Of a stretch of 13,360 bases of DNA, positions 1 through 6,539 are shown one piece after another. Source of the stretch: an uncultured Eubacteriales bacterium (GTDB taxonomy: Bacteria > Bacillota > Clostridia > Oscillospirales > Oscillospiraceae); contig CABSBF010000046.1 of the NCBI GenBank assembly GCA_902475855.1, positions 1 to 13,360 on the forward strand, in the 5' to 3' direction. A program made the translations under genes and the position numbers. Numbering within the stretch: the first letter of the stretch is position 1; each line of letters begins with the position of its first letter. The notes under the pieces were generated by a model. The model was not told the DNA's origin. It made no database searches and was given only the letters and a program-made list of their open reading frames with translations.

Positions 1-146
1 TGGCCGATGTGCAGATAGCCGTTCGGTTCGGGCGGGAAACGGGTGTGAACCTGCATTCCCTCAAACTGTCCGCCTGCGGAGATGTCCTCTTCCACAAAGG
101 CTTCAATGAAATTCTTGGTTTCCATACGGCTCAGTTCCTCAGCCAT
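1..146 (-). CDS. glnS: Glutaminyl-tRNA synthetase, N-terminal fragment (runs off left edge)
   Basis: Class I aminoacyl-tRNA synthetase that attaches glutamine to tRNA-Gln in the cytoplasm. Only the first 48 codons are visible. They begin MAEELSRMETKNF and end in TRFPPEPNGYLHIG, the GlnRS form of the class I ATP-binding HIGH motif; the final His codon is cut by the window edge. The PPEPNGYLHIGH wording is typical of GlnRS rather than the non-discriminating GluRS of most Firmicutes. The start at 146 is chosen because an AGAGAGG ribosome binding site ends 9 bases upstream of it; an in-frame ATG at 155 abuts that site directly and is less likely. The gene is divergent from pyrH and has its own promoter. 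The identity is firm for the part seen, but completeness cannot be judged. Confidence 0.93.
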   Translation of the reverse strand, partial: MAEELSRMETKNFIEAFVEEDISAGGQFEGMQVHTRFPPEPNGYLHIG

Positions 147-183
147 AGTGTCCATCCTCTCTGCTACAAAAATTACTGCGCCT

Positions 184-212
184 ATTATATATCAAAATTC
201 CCAAATCTGCAA
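184..212 (-). promoter_or_regulatory. Promoter for glnS
   Basis: On the minus strand a perfect TATAAT -10 box (184-189) lies 17 bases from a weak -35 box TTGCAG (207-212, three of six matches). The predicted leader is only about 30 bases, so there is no room for a T-box, which many Firmicutes synthetase genes carry. Seen by eye, not tested. Confidence 0.55.
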
Positions 213-220
213 TGCCGTTT

Positions 221-249
221 CCGTGCATTTTGACAATTATTCTGCACGG
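221..249. repeat. Inverted repeat between divergent promoters, possible operator
   Basis: Perfect 7-bp inverted repeat CCGTGCA (221-227) and TGCACGG (243-249) with a 15-base AT-rich centre. It lies just upstream of the glnS -35 box and about 45 bases upstream of the pyrH -35 box, outside both predicted transcripts. It is therefore better read as a DNA element, such as a regulator site, than as an RNA hairpin. The cognate regulator is unknown, and chance occurrence is possible. Confidence 0.3.
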
Positions 250-294
250 CCTGGGAGAAAAATAAAAACAATCTGTGAAATCGAGAAATTCTGG

Positions 295-323
295 TTGTCA
301 ATTCGGCGGAATTATTATAGAAT
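295..323 (+). promoter_or_regulatory. Promoter for the pyrH-polC operon
   Basis: A -35 box TTGTCA (295-300, five of six) and a -10 box TAGAAT (318-323, five of six) are spaced by exactly 17 bases, so transcription should start near 330 with a leader of about 30 bases. The spacer carries a small palindrome, AATTC-GGCG-GAATT (300-313). It is the only convincing promoter upstream of pyrH, and the tight packing downstream suggests it can serve all eight genes. Confidence 0.7.
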
Positions 324-361
324 AGAGTCAATGACATTTGAAAAATAAGGAGTGGTATCCC

Positions 362-1084
362 ATGAACGAGCCGAAATATAAGCGCGTCCTGCTTAAAATC
401 AGCGGAGAGGCGCTTGCCGGCGACGCCCACAGGGGTTTGAATTTTGATGTGATCGGCAAGGTCTGCGATGTGATCAAGCAGTGCGTCGAGGCCGGTGTGC
501 AGGTTGGTATCGTCGTTGGCGGCGGCAATTTCTGGCGCGGCGTGAAGGATGGTGGCGACCGTATGGAGCGCACGCGTGCGGATCATATGGGTATGCTTGC
601 TACAGTCATCAACTGCCTTGCGCTGGCCGACAGCCTGGAGCAGCGCGGCGTTGCAGTGCGTGTGCAGACTGCTATCGAGATGAGCCGCATTGCTGAGCCC
701 TACATCCGCGGCAAGGCGATCCGCCACTTGGAAAAGGGCCGCGTTGTGATTTTTGGCTGCGGCACGGGCAATCCTTTTTTCTCGACGGATACCGGCGCGG
801 TGCTGCGCGCCGCTGAGATCGGCGCCGACGCCATTCTGCTTGCCAAGAACGTTGACGGTGTCTATTCCGATGACCCGGCGAAGAATCCGGATGCGGTGAA
901 GTTCGACGAGATTACCTACGACGAAGTGCTCGCCAAGCACCTTTCCGTGATGGACAGCACGGCTACCTCGCTTTCCATGGATAATCATATCCCCATCATT
1001 CTCTTCGCGCTGAAGAATCCGGAGAATATCCTGCGCGTGGTGATGGGAGAAAAAATCGGAACAGTTGTTAAGGAGGATAAATAA
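362..1084 (+). CDS. pyrH: UMP kinase (uridylate kinase)
   Basis: Phosphorylates UMP to UDP with ATP, a committed step in pyrimidine nucleotide supply; bacterial enzymes of this amino-acid-kinase fold are cytoplasmic hexamers. The 240 residues match the usual family length. Visible motifs are KISGEAL near the N-terminus (phosphate binding), GGGNFWRG at residues 53-60, DHMGMLAT, GTGNPFFSTDTG at 134-145, the KNVDGVYSDDPAK segment (nucleotide binding) and the C-terminal VVMGEKIGT. The start at 362 is preferred over an in-frame ATG at 338 because AAGGAG (347-352) sits 9 bases before it and because the family begins close to this point. It is the first gene of the operon, one base ahead of frr. In many relatives rpsB and tsf precede pyrH; here a divergent glnS takes that place. 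Confidence 0.97.
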   Translation: MNEPKYKRVLLKISGEALAGDAHRGLNFDVIGKVCDVIKQCVEAGVQVGIVVGGGNFWRGVKDGGDRMERTRADHMGMLATVINCLALADSLEQRGVAVRVQTAIEMSRIAEPYIRGKAIRHLEKGRVVIFGCGTGNPFFSTDTGAVLRAAEIGADAILLAKNVDGVYSDDPAKNPDAVKFDEITYDEVLAKHLSVMDSTATSLSMDNHIPIILFALKNPENILRVVMGEKIGTVVKEDK

Positions 1085-1085
1085 A

Positions 1086-1640
1086 ATGGCAGTGGACTTT
1101 AAGGAATTTACAAGAAAAATGGACAAAACCCTGGAAATTCTCCAGGAGGACTTCGGCGCGGTGCGCGCCGGCCGCGCAAATGCCAGAGTACTTGACCGCA
1201 TTATGGTCGAATACTATGGCGTGGATACCCCTGTCGGACAGGTTGGCACGATTTCTTCCCCGGATGCCCGGACGCTCGTCATTCAGCCGTGGGACGGCAG
1301 CCTGCTCAAAAAGATTGAAAAGGCCATCCAGACCTCCGATCTGGGCATCAATCCGCAGAACGACGGCCGCGTGATTCGTCTGGTTTTCCCGCAGCTCACT
1401 GAAGAGCGACGCCGCGAGTTGACCAAGCAGGTCAAGAAATACGGCGAGGATGCCAAGGTTGCCGTGCGGAATATTCGCCGCGATGCGATGGATTATATCA
1501 AGAATCTGAAGAAGAAGTCTGAGATTACCGAGGACGACCAGAAGAAGGCCGAAAAGGATCTGCAGGAGCTGACCGATAAGTATATCAAGAAGGTCGACGA
1601 AGCCTGCGCTGTCAAGGAAAAGGAATTGATGGAGCTGTAA
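1086..1640 (+). CDS. frr: Ribosome recycling factor
   Basis: Works with EF-G in the cytoplasm to split post-termination ribosomes and free mRNA and tRNA for another round. The 184-residue length is normal for the family. The whole protein reads as RRF: an N-terminal helix (KEFTRKMDKTLEIL), the RAGRAN motif of the three-helix bundle (residues about 28-33), a central beta domain containing ISSPDARTLVIQPWD, then PQLTEERRRELTKQVKK and a long charged C-terminal helix ending in KELMEL. The ATG is one base after the pyrH stop, and its AAGGAGG site (1070-1076) lies inside the end of pyrH, so the two genes are probably translationally coupled. A strong hairpin follows the stop codon. Confidence 0.97.
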   Translation: MAVDFKEFTRKMDKTLEILQEDFGAVRAGRANARVLDRIMVEYYGVDTPVGQVGTISSPDARTLVIQPWDGSLLKKIEKAIQTSDLGINPQNDGRVIRLVFPQLTEERRRELTKQVKKYGEDAKVAVRNIRRDAMDYIKNLKKKSEITEDDQKKAEKDLQELTDKYIKKVDEACAVKEKELMEL

Positions 1641-1656
1641 GCTCAAAGAGGTTTTG

Positions 1657-1686
1657 TCGCAGCCGCCATCCGGCGGCTGCGATTTT
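1657..1686 (+). terminator. Hairpin with short T run between frr and uppS
   Basis: Perfect 11-bp GC-rich stem, TCGCAGCCGCC (1657-1667) with GGCGGCTGCGA (1672-1682), loop ATCC, followed by TTTT (1683-1686) and then the uppS ribosome binding site. The stem is strong but the T run is short. I infer a leaky intrinsic terminator or an RNA stability/processing element inside the operon rather than a full stop, because no separate promoter is visible for the essential genes downstream. Confidence 0.55.
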
Positions 1687-1697
1687 GGAGAAAAGCT

Positions 1698-2432
1698 ATG
1701 TTTTTTCACAAAAGGATACCGCAGCTTTCCCGCCCGGTTCCGACACACATTGCCATTATCATGGACGGAAATGGCCGCTGGGCAAGAAAACGCGGCCTGC
1801 CCCGTCAGGCAGGGCATAAGATTGGCGCGGAAGCCTTCCGAACAATCGCAAATTATGCCAAATCCATCGGACTGAAATACCTGACGGTCTATGCCTTCTC
1901 CACAGAGAACTGGAAACGTTCGCCTGAGGAGGTGGACGCTATTATGGAGCTGCTGGAGAAGTATCTGCGCGAGCTGATTCGCGATATGGACAAGAATCAG
2001 GTGCGCTTCTGCTTCTTTGGCGACCTATCGCGCCTCTCACCGGAACTGCAAGAGGAGGCGCGCATCACGGCTGCGCGTTCTCAGAAGTATGAGGGCGTGC
2101 AGGTCAACTTCTGCCTGAACTATGGCGGCCGCGTGGAGATCCTGCGCGCGGCGCAGAAATTTGCGCAGGACTGCGCGGACGGAAAATGCCGTCCGGAGGA
2201 TTTGACAGAGGAGGCTTTTTCCGCTCGGATGTACTCCGCAGGTGTTCCGGATCCGGAGCTTGTCATCCGGCCGGGCGGAGAACTGAGAATATCCAATTTT
2301 CTGTTATGGCAGTCAGCCTACGCAGAATACTATTTTACAGATGTGCTTTGGCCGGATTTCGGCCCCAAGGACTTAGAAAAGGCGATCGCAGCCTACAATG
2401 GCCGCAGTCGCCGGTTTGGAGGAACAAAATAA
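1698..2432 (+). CDS. uppS: Isoprenyl transferase, undecaprenyl diphosphate synthase
   Basis: A cis-prenyltransferase that adds isopentenyl units to farnesyl diphosphate to make the C55 lipid carrier used in peptidoglycan and other envelope polymers. It is 244 residues long, usual for the family. Family signatures are HIAIIMDGNGRWA with the catalytic Asp at residue 23, the following arginine-rich RKRGLPRQAGH, FSTENWKRSPEEV (substrate cleft), and RPGGELRISNFLLWQ followed by AEYYFTDVLWPDF. In E. coli the corresponding stretch is RTGGE; this position varies between lineages. The start at 1698 has a GGAG site 7 bases upstream. The stop overlaps the cdsA start by one base. Its prenyl substrates come from the pathway that includes dxr and ispG in the same operon. 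Confidence 0.96.
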   Translation: MFFHKRIPQLSRPVPTHIAIIMDGNGRWARKRGLPRQAGHKIGAEAFRTIANYAKSIGLKYLTVYAFSTENWKRSPEEVDAIMELLEKYLRELIRDMDKNQVRFCFFGDLSRLSPELQEEARITAARSQKYEGVQVNFCLNYGGRVEILRAAQKFAQDCADGKCRPEDLTEEAFSARMYSAGVPDPELVIRPGGELRISNFLLWQSAYAEYYFTDVLWPDFGPKDLEKAIAAYNGRSRRFGGTK

Positions 2433-3274
2433 TGGGTACAAGAATTCTGGTTGCCTGCATCGGCCTGCCGCTGCTGCTGGCGGTCGTGCTGTTTCTGCCG
2501 CCGCTGGCGACGGCAATCCTGTTCGCCGCTGCTTGCGTCATTGCTGCCTACGAGATGCTGTGGCGCACGGGCATTCTGAAGCACAAGCGGATTCTTTGCT
2601 ACACTGCGGTGATGGCTGCGGCGACCGTGATGTGGTCGTGGATGCGTGCCTGCGCAGTCGTTTCGGAGCAGACGCTTTGGGTAAGTATGCTCATCGGCCT
2701 GTTTGTCTACTTCTGTGCGCTGTTCTGCGAGCTGCTCGCGGCACACACGAAGCTGCAATTCTCCGCACTGTGCGTGGCTCTGTTCAGTGGGTTTGTCTAT
2801 CCTTTCCTGATCGGTGCGCTTGTGCGCCTGCGCGGAATGCAGAATGGTAAATATTTCATTCTGGTTGCGTTTGTGCTTTCCATGGTGGCAGACAGCGGCG
2901 CCTATTTTGTCGGCCGCGCCTGCGGCAAGCATAAGCTGGCGCCGGTCATCAGCCCAAAAAAAACGGTTGAGGGTGCGGTAGGCGGTGTTATTGCGAATAT
3001 TCTTGCGATGGCGCTTTATACGCTGCTTCTGAACAAGTGCTTCGGCTTTACACAGGTCAACTATTTCTACGCCGCGATTTACGGCGTGGTCGGCGCGATC
3101 GGCTCTATCGTGGGCGATCTGACGCTCTCTGTTGTCAAACGACAGGTTGGCATCAAGGATTACGGTAATCTCCTGCCAGGTCATGGCGGCATCCTCGACC
3201 GCTTTGACAGCACGATGATCGTTGCGCCCATGGCGGAGATCCTGATGCTGCTTATTCCGTTTGCAGCAAAGTGA
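2432..3274 (+). CDS. cdsA: Phosphatidate cytidylyltransferase (CDP-diglyceride synthase)
   Basis: Integral membrane enzyme that makes CDP-diacylglycerol from CTP and phosphatidic acid, the branch point for bacterial phospholipids. The 280 residues are mostly hydrophobic, with a likely seven or eight membrane segments starting at residues 5-24. The family signature is complete near the C-terminus, residues 233-259: S-x-x-K-R, K-D-x-G, P-G-H-G-G and D-R-x-D. The true start is the ATG at 2432, overlapping the uppS stop as TAATG, with GGAGG at 2418-2422 nine bases upstream; the frame is open further upstream but that part merely overlaps uppS. Overlap and spacing indicate coupled translation. Confidence 0.96.
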   Translation: MGTRILVACIGLPLLLAVVLFLPPLATAILFAAACVIAAYEMLWRTGILKHKRILCYTAVMAAATVMWSWMRACAVVSEQTLWVSMLIGLFVYFCALFCELLAAHTKLQFSALCVALFSGFVYPFLIGALVRLRGMQNGKYFILVAFVLSMVADSGAYFVGRACGKHKLAPVISPKKTVEGAVGGVIANILAMALYTLLLNKCFGFTQVNYFYAAIYGVVGAIGSIVGDLTLSVVKRQVGIKDYGNLLPGHGGILDRFDSTMIVAPMAEILMLLIPFAAK

Positions 3275-3275
3275 T

Positions 3276-4421
3276 ATGACAAAGTATGTTTCCATCCTCG
3301 GCTCTACCGGCTCCATTGGACGGCAGACGCTGGAGGTCGTTGAGCAGCTTCCGGTCCGCGTTGCGGCGCTGACTGCGGGAAGCAATGTTGCGCTTATGGT
3401 GCAGCAGTGCCGTAAGTTCCGGCCTGAGCTTGCGGTCATGGCTACGCCGCAGGCAGCACAGGAGCTGCGCGAGGCGCTTCCGGGGCAGAATATCCGCATT
3501 CTCTCCGGCATTGAAGGCCTTCTCGCGGCAGCGGAGCACGAGCAGGCTGATACGGTCGTGACGGCCGTGGTCGGAATGCTGGGACTGCGGCCCACGCTTG
3601 CGGCTATCCGGAAGAAAAAGCGGATTGCCCTTGCAAACAAGGAAACTCTCGTCTGCGGTGGTGCTCTCGTCATGGCCGCTGCGCGGGAGTACGGCGCGGA
3701 GATCATTCCGGTCGATTCTGAGCATTCAGCCATCTTTCAATGCCTGATGGGGTGCGGAGACCGCCGCGAGGTGCGCCGCCTGATTCTGACCTGTTCCGGC
3801 GGGCCGTTTTTCGGGAAAAGCCCGGAGGAACTGAAAAATGTGACGAAAAACGATGCCCTCAAGCATCCAAACTGGAAAATGGGGCATAAAATCACCATCG
3901 ACTGTGCTACACTAATGAACAAGGGCCTGGAGATCATTGAGGCAATGCATCTGTATTCTATGCCGCTTTCACAGGTGAATGTGGTCATCCACCGGCAGAG
4001 CATCGTCCATTCTCTGGTCGAGTTCCGTGACGGTGCGATGCTGGCGCAGCTCGGCGTCCCGGATATGCGCGTGCCTATTCGCCTGGCGCTGACCTATCCT
4101 GCCCGCGAGCACAACCAGGCGCCCGGCCTGGACCTTTTGGCCTGCGGGCCGCTGACCTTTGACCGCCCGGATACGGAGGCGTTTCCCTGCCTGCTTCTTG
4201 CGCGGGAGGCGGCGGAGCGCGGCGGCAACACCTGCGCAGTGATGAATGGCGCGAATGAGGCCGCCGTAGCGTTGTATTTGCAGGATAAAATCGGATTTTA
4301 CGACATTCCGAGGCTGGTTCGCGGCGCGATGGACACGGTTCCGTTTGCGGTATCACCGGATCTGGAGGAGATTCTTGCAAGCGACCGTATGGCGCGCAGC
4401 GCAGTGATGGAAAAAATGTGA
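3276..4421 (+). CDS. dxr: 1-deoxy-D-xylulose 5-phosphate reductoisomerase
   Basis: Converts DXP to 2-C-methyl-D-erythritol 4-phosphate with NADPH and a divalent metal, the first committed step of the MEP isoprenoid pathway. It has 381 residues, normal for the family. The NADPH-binding GSTGSIG is at residues 9-15 and NKETLV at 121-126. The metal ligands are D147 and E149 (in VDSEHSAIF) and E219 (in MNKGLEIIEA), corresponding to D150, E152 and E231 of E. coli. The substrate-loop CSGGPFF starts at 173, and MNGANEAAV lies near the C-terminus. The ATG is one base after the cdsA stop with no clear ribosome binding site, so coupling to cdsA translation is likely. An in-frame TTG at 3261 is possible but would add residues outside the usual N-terminus. 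Confidence 0.97.
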   Translation: MTKYVSILGSTGSIGRQTLEVVEQLPVRVAALTAGSNVALMVQQCRKFRPELAVMATPQAAQELREALPGQNIRILSGIEGLLAAAEHEQADTVVTAVVGMLGLRPTLAAIRKKKRIALANKETLVCGGALVMAAAREYGAEIIPVDSEHSAIFQCLMGCGDRREVRRLILTCSGGPFFGKSPEELKNVTKNDALKHPNWKMGHKITIDCATLMNKGLEIIEAMHLYSMPLSQVNVVIHRQSIVHSLVEFRDGAMLAQLGVPDMRVPIRLALTYPAREHNQAPGLDLLACGPLTFDRPDTEAFPCLLLAREAAERGGNTCAVMNGANEAAVALYLQDKIGFYDIPRLVRGAMDTVPFAVSPDLEEILASDRMARSAVMEKM

Positions 4422-4431
4422 GGTGAATGGT

Positions 4432-5490
4432 TTGACCGCTTTTTATATTATTCTGGCAATTCTTCTCTTTGGCGTGCTGGTATTTGTGCATGAGCTCGGA
4501 CATTTTCTGACAGCAAAGTTATCCGGTGTGCAGGTGAATGAATTCTCCCTGTTTATGGGCCCGGCGCTGCTTAAAAAGAAGAAGGGCGAAACGCTTTACG
4601 CCCTTCGCTGCATTCCCATTGGCGGTTACTGCGCCATGGAGGGTGAGGACGGCGAGAGTGACAACCCACGGGCTTTCGGCAATGCAAAGCTCTGGAAGCG
4701 GCTGCTGATTCTGGTGGCTGGCTCTTTTATGAACTTTGTTGCCGGGCTGCTGATTGCAGTGCTGTTTGTCAGCCTGCGCTTTGATGTGCTTCCCGGCACG
4801 ACTTTCGGTACCTTTGCAGAGGGCTGCCCTTATGAATCTGCAAGTGCATTCCAGGTAGGCGATAGAGTTTATTCCATTGACGGTGAGCGTGTTTATATCG
4901 GCGGTGATATCTCCATGCTCCTTGCACGCAGTTCGACGCAGGTGTATGATGTCGTGGTTGTCCGCGACGGTAAAAAAGTTGAACTGAAGGATATGGAACT
5001 GAAAACACGCGATTATAACGGTGAAGAACGATACGGCTTTACCTTCCCGGTGCAGGAAAAAACAATTGGGTCAGTGATGTCCTACTCCTGGAACCAGTGC
5101 CGCGACTTCGCACGGTTGGTGCGCCTCGGATTGCAGGACCTGATCACGGGCAGAGCGGGACTTAATGAGATGTCCGGCCCGGTCGGGATCGTTTCCGTCG
5201 TTACGCAGGCGGGCAAGGAATCTGCGACGGTTGGTATCGGCGTGCTGAATGTGCTGTATTTCTTCTCCTTCATTGCCATCAACCTTGCAGTGATGAATCT
5301 GCTGCCTATCCCTGCATTGGACGGCGGGCGGGTTGTCTGCCTGCTTTTGACCGCACTGGTGGAAAAAATCATCCGACGCAAGCTCAATCCGAAATATGAG
5401 GCGTATCTTCATGGCGCGGGCATGGTGATCCTGCTGCTGTTTATGGCTTTTATTACGTTCAAGGATATTTTCAAACTCTTTGGAGGCTGA
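4432..5490 (+). CDS. rseP: RseP-type site-2 membrane zinc metalloprotease
   Basis: Intramembrane protease of the S2P family; relatives cleave anti-sigma factors and leftover signal peptides within the membrane (RseP in E. coli, RasP in B. subtilis). The first membrane helix carries the zinc-binding HELGH at residues 20-24. A PDZ-like region follows (about residues 115-190), then the second catalytic motif NLLPIPALDGG (residues 289-299, Asp 297 as the third zinc ligand), and a hydrophobic C-terminus. I chose the TTG at 4432 (352 residues) because GAGGTGA (4420-4426), a 7-base match to the 16S rRNA tail, lies at proper distance from it. A GTG at 4423 is the alternative and would overlap that site. 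In this organism the substrate cannot be told from the sequence. Confidence 0.93.
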   Translation: MTAFYIILAILLFGVLVFVHELGHFLTAKLSGVQVNEFSLFMGPALLKKKKGETLYALRCIPIGGYCAMEGEDGESDNPRAFGNAKLWKRLLILVAGSFMNFVAGLLIAVLFVSLRFDVLPGTTFGTFAEGCPYESASAFQVGDRVYSIDGERVYIGGDISMLLARSSTQVYDVVVVRDGKKVELKDMELKTRDYNGEERYGFTFPVQEKTIGSVMSYSWNQCRDFARLVRLGLQDLITGRAGLNEMSGPVGIVSVVTQAGKESATVGIGVLNVLYFFSFIAINLAVMNLLPIPALDGGRVVCLLLTALVEKIIRRKLNPKYEAYLHGAGMVILLLFMAFITFKDIFKLFGG

Positions 5491-5492
5491 CT

Positions 5493-6530
5493 GTGACTAG
5501 ACAAATTTCTGTCGGCGGGGTGAAGATCGGCGGAGGCGCGCCGGTATCCATCCAGTCAATGCTCAATACGGCGACCACTGACGTGGAGGGTAGCCTTGCG
5601 CAGCTTGAAGCTCTTAAAAAGGCCGGCTGTGAGATTGCGCGGCTTGCCGTCCCGGATATGCAGGCGGCAGAAGGATTCCGGCGCATTGCGGAGAAATCTC
5701 CGCTCCCGCTGGTTGCAGACATTCATTTTGACTACCGCCTTGCACTTGCCGCAGCCGAGGGAGGCGCGGCAAAGATTCGTATCAACCCCGGCAACATCGG
5801 CGGAGAGGACAAGGTGCGCGCTGTGGTGGACTGCTGCCGCGCACACCATATTCCCATCCGCATCGGTGTCAACGGCGGCAGCTTGGATAAAGCGTTGCTG
5901 GAAAAGTATGGCCATCCGACGGCAGAAGCACTGGTGGAAAGTGCATTTTCCCATATTGCTTTGCTGGAAAAGTATGGATTCTACGACATCTGTGTGTCCA
6001 TGAAGTCCAGCAATGTGCCGCTTATGATGCAGGCCTATCGCCTGATGCATGAGAAAAGCGATTATCCGTTGCACGTCGGCGTGACGGAAACAGGTACGGA
6101 GTACATGGGAACGATCAAATCCGCTATGGGCATCGGCGGACTTCTGTGCATAGGTATAGGCGACACCATCCGGGTGTCTCTGACGGCGGACCCGGTTCGC
6201 GAGGTCTACGCCGCCAAGGCGATCTTAAAGGCGGCCGGCCTGCGCCCGCAGGGCGTGAACCTGATCTCCTGCCCGACCTGCGGCCGGACGAAGATTGACC
6301 TGATCGGCCTTGCCAACCGTGTGGAACAGGCACTTCAGGACTGCGATAAGAATATCACCGTCGCGGTGATGGGCTGTATCGTCAATGGCCCCGGCGAGGC
6401 GCGCGAAGCGGACGTCGGCATTGCCGGCGGCGATGGTTGCGGCGTGCTGTTTGTCAAGGGAGAACTGCGCGAAAAACTACCCTATGATGAGCTGCTGCCG
6501 GCGCTTCTTTCCTACATAGAGAAACTTTAG
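5493..6530 (+). CDS. ispG: 4-hydroxy-3-methylbut-2-en-1-yl diphosphate synthase (IspG/GcpE)
   Basis: Iron-sulfur enzyme of the MEP pathway that turns the cyclic diphosphate MEcPP into HMBPP, two steps before the isopentenyl diphosphate used by UppS. It has 345 residues. The N-terminal TIM-barrel half contains PVSIQSMLNT, VADIHFDYRLA and KIRINPGNIG. The C-terminal half carries the [4Fe-4S] ligands C260 and C263 (CPTC), C295 (MGCIVNGPGEA) and E302, with the same spacing as in E. coli (C270, C273, C305, E312). The start is a GTG at 5493, six bases after TGGAGG (5481-5486), and two bases after the rseP stop. Nothing suggests the gene is not functional. Confidence 0.97.
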   Translation: MTRQISVGGVKIGGGAPVSIQSMLNTATTDVEGSLAQLEALKKAGCEIARLAVPDMQAAEGFRRIAEKSPLPLVADIHFDYRLALAAAEGGAAKIRINPGNIGGEDKVRAVVDCCRAHHIPIRIGVNGGSLDKALLEKYGHPTAEALVESAFSHIALLEKYGFYDICVSMKSSNVPLMMQAYRLMHEKSDYPLHVGVTETGTEYMGTIKSAMGIGGLLCIGIGDTIRVSLTADPVREVYAAKAILKAAGLRPQGVNLISCPTCGRTKIDLIGLANRVEQALQDCDKNITVAVMGCIVNGPGEAREADVGIAGGDGCGVLFVKGELREKLPYDELLPALLSYIEKL

Positions 6531-6539
6531 GAGCGAGAA

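Noticed and set aside
146..212. T-box riboswitch before glnS
   Set aside because: The predicted leader is about 30 bases, with no room for the structure.
230..235. Perfect TTGACA on the plus strand
   Set aside because: The bases 16-18 positions downstream (around 252-259) are GC-rich and do not form a -10 box; the promoter at 295-323 is better.
185..1201. Long minus-strand open frame (338 codons) opposite pyrH
   Set aside because: It is antisense to a certain gene, has no recognisable protein features and reads as a low-complexity shadow of GC-rich codons.
2393..3733. 446-codon minus-strand open frame opposite cdsA and dxr
   Set aside because: Rich in Arg, Ser and Ala as expected of an antisense frame, with no motif; both genes opposite are certain.
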